Origin: Rhodospirillales bacterium
GTDB lineage: Bacteria; Pseudomonadota; Alphaproteobacteria; CACIAM-22H2
Direction: 5' to 3'
Length of the DNA: 6,046 nt
Assembly (NCBI GenBank): GCA_016195145.1
Contig: JACQAF010000146.1
Location: 1 to 6,046, forward strand
The notes under the pieces are model-generated. The model did not search any database. It was not told the origin of the DNA and saw only the letters and a program-made list of their open reading frames with translations. The translations under genes were made by a program, and so were the position numbers. This document shows, in pieces, positions 1-6,046 of this stretch (positions within the stretch are counted from its first letter, which is position 1; every line of letters begins with the position of its first letter).

Positions 1-1084
1 CCGCGGTGCCGGCCAGCAGCTTCGCCGGATCGAGGAAGACATCGCGGCGCACGATCCCCGATCGGCCGATGGACGGCGTCGGTTTGCCGTCGACCCGGAT
101 ATCGAGCGCGCCGGCGCTGCCAGTATAGAGCCGCAGGCCGGGCCGGTTGGGGACATGGTACACATCGCCCGTGCGCAGGATGCGGACGAACACGACATTG
201 CCCTCGCGATCGCGGATCTGGACCCAGCTATCGCCGGTCGCCTTGATGACGATGCGGACATCGCCACCCGCCTCGCCATAAACCTTCGGCCCGTCGGCCA
301 TTTCGGCCGGCGGGCTCGGAATCTGGCCAGGCACCGCCTCGGTTTCCGCCGTAGGCGGCAGGGCGGCGACCTCGCGGTTGGCAGCAGGCGCGCGGCTGGC
401 GGATTCGATCGGCGCAGATGCGTTCTCGGCGGGCGGCGCAGAGGCCGCTCTCGCAGGGCGCTCGGTCGTCGCAGCAGGCGGCGGCGCGGCGGGCGCCGAC
501 ACGGATGGAGATGGCGTCGGTCCAACCGGCGGCTTAACCGGCGCAGCCATACCCACCGGCGCCGCTTCGGCCTGGCTCGACGACGCGGTCACCGGTTTTT
601 CAACCAGGACCGCCAGGCGCTCGGGCACCGCGGCAACGCGCGACACCTCAGAGCGATTGGATTGCGAACCGAAATACCACAAACCGTAAGCCGAAACCGC
701 GATGGCGAGCGACAGGGCGAGAACGACACCACCCGGCAGCCGGCTTTCGTTCAGCGGCTGCGGGAACACCAGTTCGGCCCGGTTGTTGATTCCGGCGGCT
801 TCTTCCTTGAAGCGGCGGACGATCTCGTCGCGATCGAGGCCGAGATATTCGGCATAGGTACGCACGAACCCGACCGCATAGGTTCCGCCCGGCAACCGGT
901 CGAACCGCGCCGTCTCGATCGCCTCAAGCAGGCCGCGGCGGATTTTCAGATCGATCGCCACATCGGCGATGCTTCGCCCAAGGCGCATGCGCTCGGCGCG
1001 CAGCACGCCCCCGACGCTCACGCCGGCACCCGCATGATCGGAATGCTGATCCAGTCTCGTTTCGAGCTTGTGCTCGACCGACAT
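1..1084 (-). CDS. rodZ: RodZ-like HTH / transmembrane / DUF4115 protein (C-terminus cut by window edge)
   Basis: I translated the minus strand by hand from the ATG at 1084. The frame stays open to base 1, giving 361 residues with no stop, so the 3' end lies outside the window. Residues about 21-92 form a Cro/RodZ-type helix-turn-helix domain (GVLRAERMRLGRSIADVA, then LPGGTYAVGFVRTYAEYLGL). Residues about 117-138 are one hydrophobic transmembrane segment. Residues about 145-265 are a long Pro/Ala-rich linker, expected in the periplasm. Residues about 272-361 match the DUF4115 domain of RodZ (SWVQIRD, VDGKP, near-terminal LDPAKLLAG). In known RodZ proteins the cytoplasmic HTH binds MreB and the periplasmic part links to the elongation machinery; here that role is inferred. 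The start is uncertain: in-frame ATGs also occur at 1117 and 1222, and none has a strong ribosome binding site. I chose 1084 because the conserved domain begins soon after it. Probably only a few C-terminal residues are missing. Confidence 0.87.
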   Translation of the reverse strand, partial: MSVEHKLETRLDQHSDHAGAGVSVGGVLRAERMRLGRSIADVAIDLKIRRGLLEAIETARFDRLPGGTYAVGFVRTYAEYLGLDRDEIVRRFKEEAAGINNRAELVFPQPLNESRLPGGVVLALSLAIAVSAYGLWYFGSQSNRSEVSRVAAVPERLAVLVEKPVTASSSQAEAAPVGMAAPVKPPVGPTPSPSVSAPAAPPPAATTERPARAASAPPAENASAPIESASRAPAANREVAALPPTAETEAVPGQIPSPPAEMADGPKVYGEAGGDVRIVIKATGDSWVQIRDREGNVVFVRILRTGDVYHVPNRPGLRLYTGSAGALDIRVDGKPTPSIGRSGIVRRDVFLDPAKLLAGTA

Positions 1085-1144
1085 GATCTTCAACCGTCGT
1101 CGTTTTCGTTCGCGCATCGGAACGTATCGTCCCCGAGGCTCGGA

Positions 1145-1184
1145 GGGCCACCCGAGATGCGGCATATCCACATCCGGCGGGCCC
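1145..1184 (-). promoter_or_regulatory. Stem-loop in the leader upstream of rodZ
   Basis: In the minus-strand RNA an inner stem of seven pairs (GATGTGG with CCGCATC, including one U-G wobble) closes a five-base loop. It is extended by CCG/CGG and an outer GGGCC/GGCCC stem, separated by small bulges. About 15 pairs form in 40 bases. No T-tract follows on either strand, so it does not look like a standard intrinsic terminator. It lies 60 bases upstream of the chosen rodZ start and could act as a leader structure, an mRNA stabiliser or an attenuated 3' end of ptsP. The pairing is seen in the sequence; the function is unknown. Confidence 0.5.
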
Positions 1185-1255
1185 AAAATTATCGGAACCC
1201 TGGATCGGCGGACCGAATGCATCGATCATCGGCCGTCGACCGCCCCGGAAATTTG

Positions 1256-1285
1256 TTGATACCAAATCGCAGCAGAGCCGTTCAA
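1256..1285 (-). promoter_or_regulatory. Candidate sigma-70-type promoter for rodZ
   Basis: The minus strand reads TTGAAC (1285-1280), an 18-base spacer, then TATCAA (1261-1256). Each hexamer matches four of six bases of the housekeeping consensus. It lies in the most AT-rich part of the window, just after the end of ptsP, which is where a separate rodZ promoter would be expected. It would give a leader of about 165 bases containing the stem-loop at 1145-1184. The match is modest and readthrough from ptsP is equally possible. Confidence 0.3.
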
Positions 1286-1328
1286 CCCTTTTATATTAAG
1301 CCTTTAAGTAGAATTCGAAACAACTTTC

Positions 1329-3599
1329 TTACAGGACGATCCTGCGGTCCCGGGCAAACGCCCGCAAATTTTCCCGCAACGAATGGTCGGGCCGCCCGAC
1401 CAGCGTGTCGAGATACCGGACGAGGGGCGGCAGATCGAGGCTGCGCGTCATCGCCTTGATCGGCGGGATCGCCGACGCCGGCATCGACAAGCGGCGAAAA
1501 CCTATTCCAATCAATGCCATAGCCTCAAGAGGCCGGCTCCCCATCTCGCCGCACAAGGTGATCGGTACGCTGGCCTTGTCGCACGGCGCAACGAGGGCGC
1601 GGAAGAAATTGAGTACCGGCGGCGACAATACGTCGTAGCGATCGACCAGCCGCGGGTTGCCCCGATCGCTGGCAAATAGGAACTGGACCAGGTCGTTGCT
1701 GCCCACCGAAACGAAATCGACCCGGGTCAGCAGGACCGGCAATTGCCAGAACAGGGCCGGCACCTCGATCATCACGCCCACCCGGATCGTCGCCGGCAAT
1801 TCGCGCCCGCGGGCGCGCTCGCGCTCGACCTCAAGATCGAGGAGCGCACGCGCGGCGTCGAATTCCGCGACCTCGGCCACCATCGGAAACATGACGTCGA
1901 GCTGCCGCCCGCCGGCCGCGCGTAGCAAGGCGCGCAGCTGTTCGCGCAGCATCAGCGGCCGGTCGAGGGCGATGCGGATCGCCCGCCAGCCCATTGCCGG
2001 GTTCTCGTCGTCGGCGGTATCGAAATAAGGCAACACCTTGTCCCCGCCGACATCGAGCGTGCGAAAGACGACCGGCCGACCGTCGGCGCGGTCGAGAATC
2101 TTGCGATAAAGATCGATCTGCGTCGCGACATCGGGAAAACTCGAGCGGATCATGAACGGGATTTCGGTGCGGTAAAGCCCGACGCCTTCGGCGCCGCTTT
2201 CGTGCAATTGGCCGAGGTCGATCAGCAGGCCCGCATTGAGATTGAGCGATACCGCCGTACCGTCGCGGGTCACGGCGGGCAGGTCGCGCAAGGTGGCGTA
2301 GATCGCCTGTTTCTCGGCCCGGCCGCGGATCGCCGCCGCATAGGCGTCGCGCGCATCCTCGCCCGGCCGCAGGATGACTTGCGCGTTGTCGCCATCGACC
2401 ACGACCGGATCGCCCGTCTCGATCCGGATCAGGATATCCTTCACCCGGCCGACCATCGGGATGTCGAGGGCGCGCGCGATGATCGCCACATGGGCCGTGG
2501 GCGAGCCTTCCTCGAGCACCACCGCCTTGAGCTTCCGCCGGTCGTAATCGAGCAGCTCGGCCGGCCCCATCGAGCGGGCGAAGAGCACCGCGTCGTCGGG
2601 AAGCCTGGTCTCGCGCGTCGCGCCGCGATCCCCGGTCAGGTGCTGCAGCAGGCGATTGGCGAGGTCTTCGAGATCGGCCAGCCGCTCGCGCAGATACGGA
2701 TCGGTGATCTGGCTCATGCGCGCCCGGGTATCGTCCTGAACCTTCTGGACGGCGGCTTCGGCGGTAAGGCCGGTGTTGACCGCCTCGGTGATGCGCGTAA
2801 GCCAGCCGCGATCCTCGGCGAACATCCGGTAGCTTTCGAGAATCTCGCGATGCTCGCCGTCCTCGGCGAGGCCGGTCGAGGCGAGCATGTCGTCGATTGC
2901 GCTGTGCATGCCGGCAACCGCGTCCTTGAGGCGCACCAGCTCGGCCGCCGGATCCTCGGCCACCATCTGGCGGATAGTGACCCGCGGCTGATGGAGGACG
3001 GCGCGACCCATCGCGATGCCTTCGTTCAGGCGGATGCCTTCGATGCGCGCCGGCAAGAGCGCAATGCCCTCGGTCGGCTGCATCTCGTCGAGCGCCACCA
3101 GATCGCCGCTCGCCACCAGCTCGGCCAGCACCATGGCGACGGTCTGGAGGGTTTCGATCTCCTCCTCGGCATAGTCGCGGAAGGTCCGGTTCTGCACCGC
3201 CAGCACGCCGAGCACTCGGCCGCCGCGCAGGACCGGCACGCCAAGCAGCGAGTGATAGATTTCTTCGCCGGTTTCCGGCCGGTAGGCGAAGTTCGGATGC
3301 GACTGGGCGTCGGACAGCGCCAGCGCCCGGGCGTGGGCCGCAATGTCGCCGACCAGACCCTCGCCGACATTGAGCCGGGTCTGGTGCACGGCCTCCTGCT
3401 TGAGGCCCTGGGTGGCGAACAATTCGAGAATATTGCCCGGCCGCATGACGTAAACCGAGCAGACCTCGGCGACGAAGTCGGCGGCGATGATCTTGACGAT
3501 CTGATCGAGCTTCTGCTGGCCGGTGGCCCCGGCCGCCATCAGATCCCTGAGCCGCTTGAGGAGGCGGCGCGGGCCGCCAGCGCCCAGGGCCGATTGCAT
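1329..3599 (-). CDS. ptsP: Phosphoenolpyruvate-protein phosphotransferase PtsP (enzyme I-Ntr) with GAF domain
   Basis: This is enzyme I of the nitrogen phosphotransferase system. It takes phosphate from PEP in the cytoplasm and passes it to the NPr protein (PtsO) and on to EIIANtr (PtsN), a regulatory relay rather than a sugar transporter. The 756 residues match the usual family length. An N-terminal GAF domain spans about 25-165 (GEGLVGDIAAHA, YHSLLGVPVL, GVLAVQN); in characterised homologues it senses glutamine and 2-oxoglutarate. The enzyme I N-terminal helical domain covers about 185-320. The swivelling phosphohistidine domain has the active histidine His370 in GSPTAHVAI. The C-terminal PEP-binding barrel, about 445-740, has YRTEIPFM (476-483), FRTLDVGGDK (512-521), metal-site MIEVPA (610-615), GSNDLVQF (633-640), and catalytic Cys683 in LCGEMGSRP. 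All key residues are present. The ATG shares one base with the TGA of the preceding flavoenzyme gene (TGATG), suggesting translational coupling, and the N-terminus fits alphaproteobacterial homologues. Confidence 0.97.
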   Translation of the reverse strand: MQSALGAGGPRRLLKRLRDLMAAGATGQQKLDQIVKIIAADFVAEVCSVYVMRPGNILELFATQGLKQEAVHQTRLNVGEGLVGDIAAHARALALSDAQSHPNFAYRPETGEEIYHSLLGVPVLRGGRVLGVLAVQNRTFRDYAEEEIETLQTVAMVLAELVASGDLVALDEMQPTEGIALLPARIEGIRLNEGIAMGRAVLHQPRVTIRQMVAEDPAAELVRLKDAVAGMHSAIDDMLASTGLAEDGEHREILESYRMFAEDRGWLTRITEAVNTGLTAEAAVQKVQDDTRARMSQITDPYLRERLADLEDLANRLLQHLTGDRGATRETRLPDDAVLFARSMGPAELLDYDRRKLKAVVLEEGSPTAHVAIIARALDIPMVGRVKDILIRIETGDPVVVDGDNAQVILRPGEDARDAYAAAIRGRAEKQAIYATLRDLPAVTRDGTAVSLNLNAGLLIDLGQLHESGAEGVGLYRTEIPFMIRSSFPDVATQIDLYRKILDRADGRPVVFRTLDVGGDKVLPYFDTADDENPAMGWRAIRIALDRPLMLREQLRALLRAAGGRQLDVMFPMVAEVAEFDAARALLDLEVERERARGRELPATIRVGVMIEVPALFWQLPVLLTRVDFVSVGSNDLVQFLFASDRGNPRLVDRYDVLSPPVLNFFRALVAPCDKASVPITLCGEMGSRPLEAMALIGIGFRRLSMPASAIPPIKAMTRSLDLPPLVRYLDTLVGRPDHSLRENLRAFARDRRIVL

Positions 3600-4651
3600 C
3601 AGCCGGCGACCCCCGACACCTCTGGTACGCGGGTGTCCCGGGCGATGAGCGCGTTGAGCGCCTGGCCGATCATCTCGTCGATAATCTCGCGCGTCGCCTG
3701 CTCGCGGGTCACCATGCCCACGCTTTGCCCGGCCATCAGCGACCCGCTATCGACATCGCCGTCGATGGCCGCGCGGCGCAACGCGCCCGCCCAGAAATGC
3801 TCGATCTCGAGCTGGGCCTCTTTCTGGCTGATCTCGCCCCGGTCGCATTTCGCGATCACCTCGCGCTGGGCCTCGGCAAAGCGCTGCGTCGCCTTGTTGG
3901 CCAGCGCGCGCACCGGGATCACCGGAAAGCGCGGGTCGAGCTGCACCGATGGCACCGCGTCGCGCGCGGCCGCGCGGATGAAGGCTTGCTTGAACCGCGG
4001 ATGGGCGATCGATTCGCTGGCGCAAACGAAGCGCGTGCCGAGCTGGCACCCCGCCGCGCCCATTTCGAGGAACGACAGCATCGCCTCGCCGCGACCGATG
4101 CCGCCGGCGATGAAGACCGGCACCTCGCGCACATTGGGCAGGATTTCCTGCGCCAGAACGCTGGTCGACACGGCGCCGATATGGCCGCCGGCTTCCATGC
4201 CCTCGATCACCAACCCATCGACGCCCGACCGCACCAGCTTGCGCGCAATGGCGTAGGCCGGGGCGAACGCCATGGTTTTGGCGCCGCCCTGCTTGAGCCG
4301 CGCGAATACGTCGGCTGGCGGCAACCCGCCGGCGAGCACGACGATATCCACCTTATGCGCAAGGCACACCTCGGCCAGCTCCATCAGACGCGGATGCATG
4401 ACGATCAGATTGACGCCGAATGGCCGCGCGGTCAGCGCGCGCGTGGCGACGATCTCGGCCGAGAGCTGATCGGGCGACATCGACCCGCAGGCGATGACGC
4501 CGAAGCCGCCGGCGTTGGAGATCGCGGCGACGAGATTGCGCTCCGACACCCAGGTCATGGCCCCGCCCATGATCGCCGCGTCGCAACCGAGGAATTCGCA
4601 CCCCCGTTGCCACAGGCGATCGAGCATGGCCCTGGCGACGTCGCGATCCAT
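3599..4651 (-). CDS. Nitronate monooxygenase / FabK-like FMN-dependent flavoenzyme
   Basis: This is a TIM-barrel flavoprotein of the 2-nitropropane dioxygenase superfamily, 350 residues from the chosen start. FMN-binding features are MGGAM (28-32), SNAGGFG (45-51), GGIGRGEAM (183-191) and GTRF (205-208). EGMEAGGHIG (150-159) carries His157, in the position of the catalytic histidine of class I nitronate monooxygenases and the equivalent histidine of FabK. A C-terminal lid region contains GSLMAGQSVG (303-312). Known members oxidise alkyl nitronates such as propionate-3-nitronate, but FabK enoyl-ACP reductases share these motifs, so the substrate is not settled. No signal peptide is seen, so it should be cytoplasmic. 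The gene begins 4 bases after the lysC stop and its TGA overlaps the ptsP ATG, placing it inside one operon. An in-frame ATG at 4675 would overlap lysC by 20 bases, and another lies at 4627 just before the conserved LDRLW. None has a strong ribosome binding site; I prefer 4651 because it avoids the overlap. Confidence 0.9.
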   Translation of the reverse strand: MDRDVARAMLDRLWQRGCEFLGCDAAIMGGAMTWVSERNLVAAISNAGGFGVIACGSMSPDQLSAEIVATRALTARPFGVNLIVMHPRLMELAEVCLAHKVDIVVLAGGLPPADVFARLKQGGAKTMAFAPAYAIARKLVRSGVDGLVIEGMEAGGHIGAVSTSVLAQEILPNVREVPVFIAGGIGRGEAMLSFLEMGAAGCQLGTRFVCASESIAHPRFKQAFIRAAARDAVPSVQLDPRFPVIPVRALANKATQRFAEAQREVIAKCDRGEISQKEAQLEIEHFWAGALRRAAIDGDVDSGSLMAGQSVGMVTREQATREIIDEMIGQALNALIARDTRVPEVSGVAG

Positions 4652-4655
4652 GGCG

Positions 4656-5876
4656 CTAGGCCGCGTCCAGCCCATAGGCCGTGTGCAGCGCGCGCAAGGC
4701 CAGTTCGAGATACTGCTCGTTGATCAGGACGCTGATCTTGATTTCGGAGGTCGAGATCACCTGGATATTGATGCCCTTATCGGCCAGCGTCTTGAACATG
4801 GTCAGCGCCACGCCGGCATGACTGCGCATGCCGACGCCGATCACCGACACCTTGACCACGCCGGCGTCCGGCCTCAGCTCCTTGAAGTCGAGCCCGTTGC
4901 GGTTCTCCTTCAGCACCTTGATTGCGCGGTCGAGATCGGCGCGGGTAACCGTGAAGGTAAGATCGGTCGACTTCCCGTCATCGGACACGTTCTGAACGAT
5001 CATGTCGACGTTGACGCCGAAATCGGCCAGGGGGCCGAAGATGGCCGCCGCGACGCCCGGGCGATCCGCGACCTTGGTCAGCGTGATCTTGGCTTCGTCC
5101 CGGCTATAGGCGATGCCGCTTACGACTTCCTTTTCCACGATTTCGTCCTCGTCTACGACCAGGGTTCCGGGCGCGTCCGCGAAGCTCGAAAGAACCTGCA
5201 CCCGGACGCGATGGTTCATCGCCATCTCGACCGAGCGCGTCTGCAGGACCTTCGCGCCGAGCGAGGCCATTTCGAGCATTTCCTCATAGGTGATTTTATC
5301 CAGCTTGCGCGCCTTCGCAACGATGCGCGGATCGCAAGTATAGACGCCGTCGACGTCGGTGTAGATGTCGCAGCGCTCCGCCCCCAGCGCGGCCGCGAGC
5401 GCCACCGCCGACGTATCCGACCCGCCGCGCCCGAGCGTGGTGATCCGGTTGTCCGGCCCGACGCCCTGGAAACCGGCGACCACCGCCACCTGTCCGTCGT
5501 CGAAGCGCCGCTCGAGCTCGGCCGTGTCGATGCGCTGGATACGCGCCTTGCCATGAACGTTGTCGGTGACCACCGGGATCTGCCAGCCGGTCCACGACCG
5601 CGCCGACACGCCCAGCTCCTGCAACGCCAGCGCCAGCAGCCCGACGGTCACCTGTTCGCCAGTGGCGACGACGGCATCGTATTCGCGCGCATCGTGCAGC
5701 GGCGAAATCTGGTTCACCAGGCCGACCAGTTGATTGGTAACGCCGGCCATCGCCGAAACGACGACCGCAACCCCGTGCCCGGCATCGGCTTCGCGCTTGA
5801 CGCGCCGGGCGACGTTCTTGATCCGCTCGATGTCCCCGACCGACGTGCCGCCAAATTTCAGTACGATCCGCGCCAT
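4656..5876 (-). CDS. lysC: Aspartate kinase (aspartokinase), ACT-domain regulated
   Basis: This enzyme phosphorylates L-aspartate with ATP to give 4-phospho-L-aspartate, the first committed step to diaminopimelate/lysine, threonine, methionine and isoleucine. The 406 residues match the monofunctional family. The amino-acid kinase domain spans about 2-235: KFGGTSV (7-13), the substrate-binding ATGE (71-74), GRGGSDTSA (149-157) and the nucleotide-binding YTDVDGVYT (172-180). Two C-terminal ACT domains follow, about 262-335 (DRPGVAA, VQNVSDDG) and 341-405 (GVGMRSHAGVA, ISTSEIKISVLI). They match the type inhibited by lysine and/or threonine, so end-product feedback is expected. The start was set at MARIVLKFGGTSV, the near-universal beginning of the family. 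An in-frame extension to the ATG at 5951 adds 25 Arg/Gly/His-containing residues with no family match and is rejected. The ribosome binding site is weak. It is the first gene of a run with the flavoenzyme and ptsP. An internal GTG at codon 247 may make a separate beta subunit (see separate entry). Confidence 0.97.
   Translation of the reverse strand: MARIVLKFGGTSVGDIERIKNVARRVKREADAGHGVAVVVSAMAGVTNQLVGLVNQISPLHDAREYDAVVATGEQVTVGLLALALQELGVSARSWTGWQIPVVTDNVHGKARIQRIDTAELERRFDDGQVAVVAGFQGVGPDNRITTLGRGGSDTSAVALAAALGAERCDIYTDVDGVYTCDPRIVAKARKLDKITYEEMLEMASLGAKVLQTRSVEMAMNHRVRVQVLSSFADAPGTLVVDEDEIVEKEVVSGIAYSRDEAKITLTKVADRPGVAAAIFGPLADFGVNVDMIVQNVSDDGKSTDLTFTVTRADLDRAIKVLKENRNGLDFKELRPDAGVVKVSVIGVGMRSHAGVALTMFKTLADKGINIQVISTSEIKISVLINEQYLELALRALHTAYGLDAA
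5136..5150 (-). promoter_or_regulatory. Possible internal ribosome binding site and GTG start for an aspartokinase beta subunit
   Basis: Inside lysC the minus strand has GAGGA (5150-5146), a seven-base gap, then an in-frame GTG (5138-5136) at codon 247. Initiation here would give a 160-residue protein made of the two ACT domains only, ending at 4656. The local sequence VEKEVVSGIAYSRDEAKIT aligns with the start of the Corynebacterium glutamicum beta subunit, as I recall it. There, and in Bacillus, the beta subunit is made from an internal start and forms an alpha2-beta2 enzyme. This Shine-Dalgarno match is better than the one at the main lysC start. Use in this organism is inference, and the purine-rich stretch could just reflect the acidic DEDE codons. 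Confidence 0.35.
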
Positions 5877-5911
5877 TGTTCGATTGCTTGCAATTTCATA
5901 TGCTTGTCCAT
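5858..5911 (-). CDS. Possible 17-codon upstream ORF overlapping the lysC start
   Basis: The minus strand reads ATG at 5911, then MDKHMKLQAIEQWRGSY and a TGA at 5860-5858. It is in a different frame from lysC and overlaps its first 19 bases. A GGGGGG run sits directly upstream of the ATG, too close to be an ideal ribosome binding site. It has two lysines but no run of lysine, threonine or methionine codons, so it is not an obvious attenuator leader. It could couple ribosomes to the weakly initiated lysC start or be a chance ORF. Confidence 0.2.
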   Translation of the reverse strand: MDKHMKLQAIEQWRGSY

Positions 5912-5950
5912 GCCCCCCGACGCGGTGGTTGCCCCGACGGCGGCGGCCCA

Positions 5951-5980
5951 TACATACTTGGTTTATCGAGATCGAAGCAA
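5951..5980 (-). promoter_or_regulatory. Candidate promoter for the lysC operon
   Basis: The minus strand reads TTGCTT (5980-5975), an 18-base spacer, then TATGTA (5956-5951), about 75 bases upstream of the lysC ATG. This fits an alphaproteobacterial housekeeping promoter loosely. It sits in the only AT-richer stretch upstream of the operon. On the plus strand the same area offers a poorer candidate (TTGCCC at 5929-5934 with CATACT at 5953-5958) for a divergent gene. The hexamers are visible; promoter activity is inferred. Confidence 0.3.
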
Positions 5981-6010
5981 GTTCGACTCGGCCTATAGGA
6001 ATCCGACCGA

Positions 6011-6046
6011 ATGGCGAAATCAGCCGCCCGCCCCCCCCCCCCCCCC
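6011..6046 (+). CDS. Possible first codons of a divergent gene (partial)
   Basis: An ATG at 6011 is preceded by AGGA (5997-6000) with a 10-base gap and reads MAKSAAR before running into the C homopolymer, which would encode only prolines. Too little is present to identify a product. In many alphaproteobacteria the ubiquinone methyltransferase gene ubiG lies divergent from lysC, so ubiG is the context-based guess. Nothing in these few residues tests it. Confidence 0.2.
   Translation, partial: MAKSAARPPPPP
6031..6046. repeat. Homopolymer of 16 C at the window end
   Basis: Sixteen consecutive C residues end the sequence, right after CAGCCGCCCG. Read on the minus strand this is poly-G, the base called by two-colour sequencers when signal is lost. 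Its place at the very end of the sequence suggests an assembly or read-end artefact rather than a real tract, though a true G/C-tract that broke the assembly is possible. Confidence 0.85.

Noticed and set aside
924..1265. Minus-strand 113-codon frame between ptsP and rodZ
   Set aside because: It overlaps the start of rodZ in another frame, and the overlapped part is clearly the rodZ HTH domain. The upstream part shows no recognisable protein features.
1285..1328. Intrinsic terminator just after ptsP
   Set aside because: The stretch is AT-rich and contains TTAAG repeats and a TTCGAA palindrome, but I find no GC-rich hairpin followed by a T-run on the minus strand.
155..1459. Plus-strand open frame of 434 codons antisense to rodZ and the end of ptsP
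   Set aside because: The product is Arg/Gly-rich low-complexity sequence with no recognisable domain. It spans two real minus-strand genes and the gap between them, as expected of a shadow frame in GC-rich DNA.
2202..4256. Plus-strand open frame of 684 codons antisense to ptsP and the flavoenzyme gene
   Set aside because: The opposite strand encodes two proteins with intact catalytic motifs across the same bases. The plus-strand translation has no domain and a skewed composition typical of antisense frames in high-GC genomes.
3725..4723. Plus-strand open frame of 332 codons antisense to the flavoenzyme gene
   Set aside because: It is rich in Arg, His, Ala and Asp with no motif and lies opposite a well-supported flavoenzyme gene; a shadow.
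5877..5951. 25-residue N-terminal extension of aspartate kinase
   Set aside because: Aspartate kinases start at or very near the KFGGTSV motif, and the extension matches nothing in the family. It also overlaps the candidate promoter region.
5999..6003. GANTC (CcrM methylation) site in the region upstream of lysC
   Set aside because: The site GAATC is present, but other GANTC sites occur inside genes in this window, so a single one upstream is not evidence of cell-cycle control.

Overview
This is a GC-rich chromosomal window whose codon use, protein sequences and gene order point to an alphaproteobacterium, perhaps of the Rhodospirillales type. That placement is inferred from the sequence alone. 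All four recognisable genes lie on the minus strand, so the region is transcribed from high to low coordinates.

Layout in the direction of transcription. A short region (5877-6046) upstream of lysC holds a candidate promoter and possibly the first codons of a divergent plus-strand gene. It ends in a run of 16 C, which is probably a contig end or sequencing artefact. lysC (aspartate kinase, 4656-5876) comes next. It is followed after 4 bases by a nitronate monooxygenase/FabK-like flavoenzyme (3599-4651). The stop codon of that gene overlaps the start of ptsP (1329-3599) in a TGATG arrangement. These three genes look like one tightly packed, translationally coupled operon. A 244-base AT-richer gap (1085-1328) carries a possible promoter and a strong stem-loop. 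It precedes a rodZ-like gene (1084 to beyond position 1), whose C-terminal end is cut by the window edge.

Roles. LysC commits aspartate to the lysine (diaminopimelate), threonine and methionine pathway. PtsP is enzyme I of the nitrogen phosphotransferase system; a GAF domain senses nitrogen status and a PEP-dependent phosphotransfer module starts the PtsP-NPr-EIIANtr relay. The flavoenzyme between them probably oxidises nitronates or a related substrate, but its true substrate cannot be read from sequence. The RodZ-like protein is a membrane-anchored cytoskeletal adaptor with an HTH domain, linked to cell shape.

Most of this is conserved housekeeping sequence. I see no mobile element, CRISPR array, tRNA or rRNA, and no clear sign of a new multi-gene system. 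The points most worth a second look are: a well-placed internal GTG with a Shine-Dalgarno sequence inside lysC, at the position where the separate beta subunit starts in Corynebacterium; the flavoenzyme inserted between lysC and ptsP; the stem-loop in the rodZ leader; and a short overlapping upstream ORF at the lysC start.
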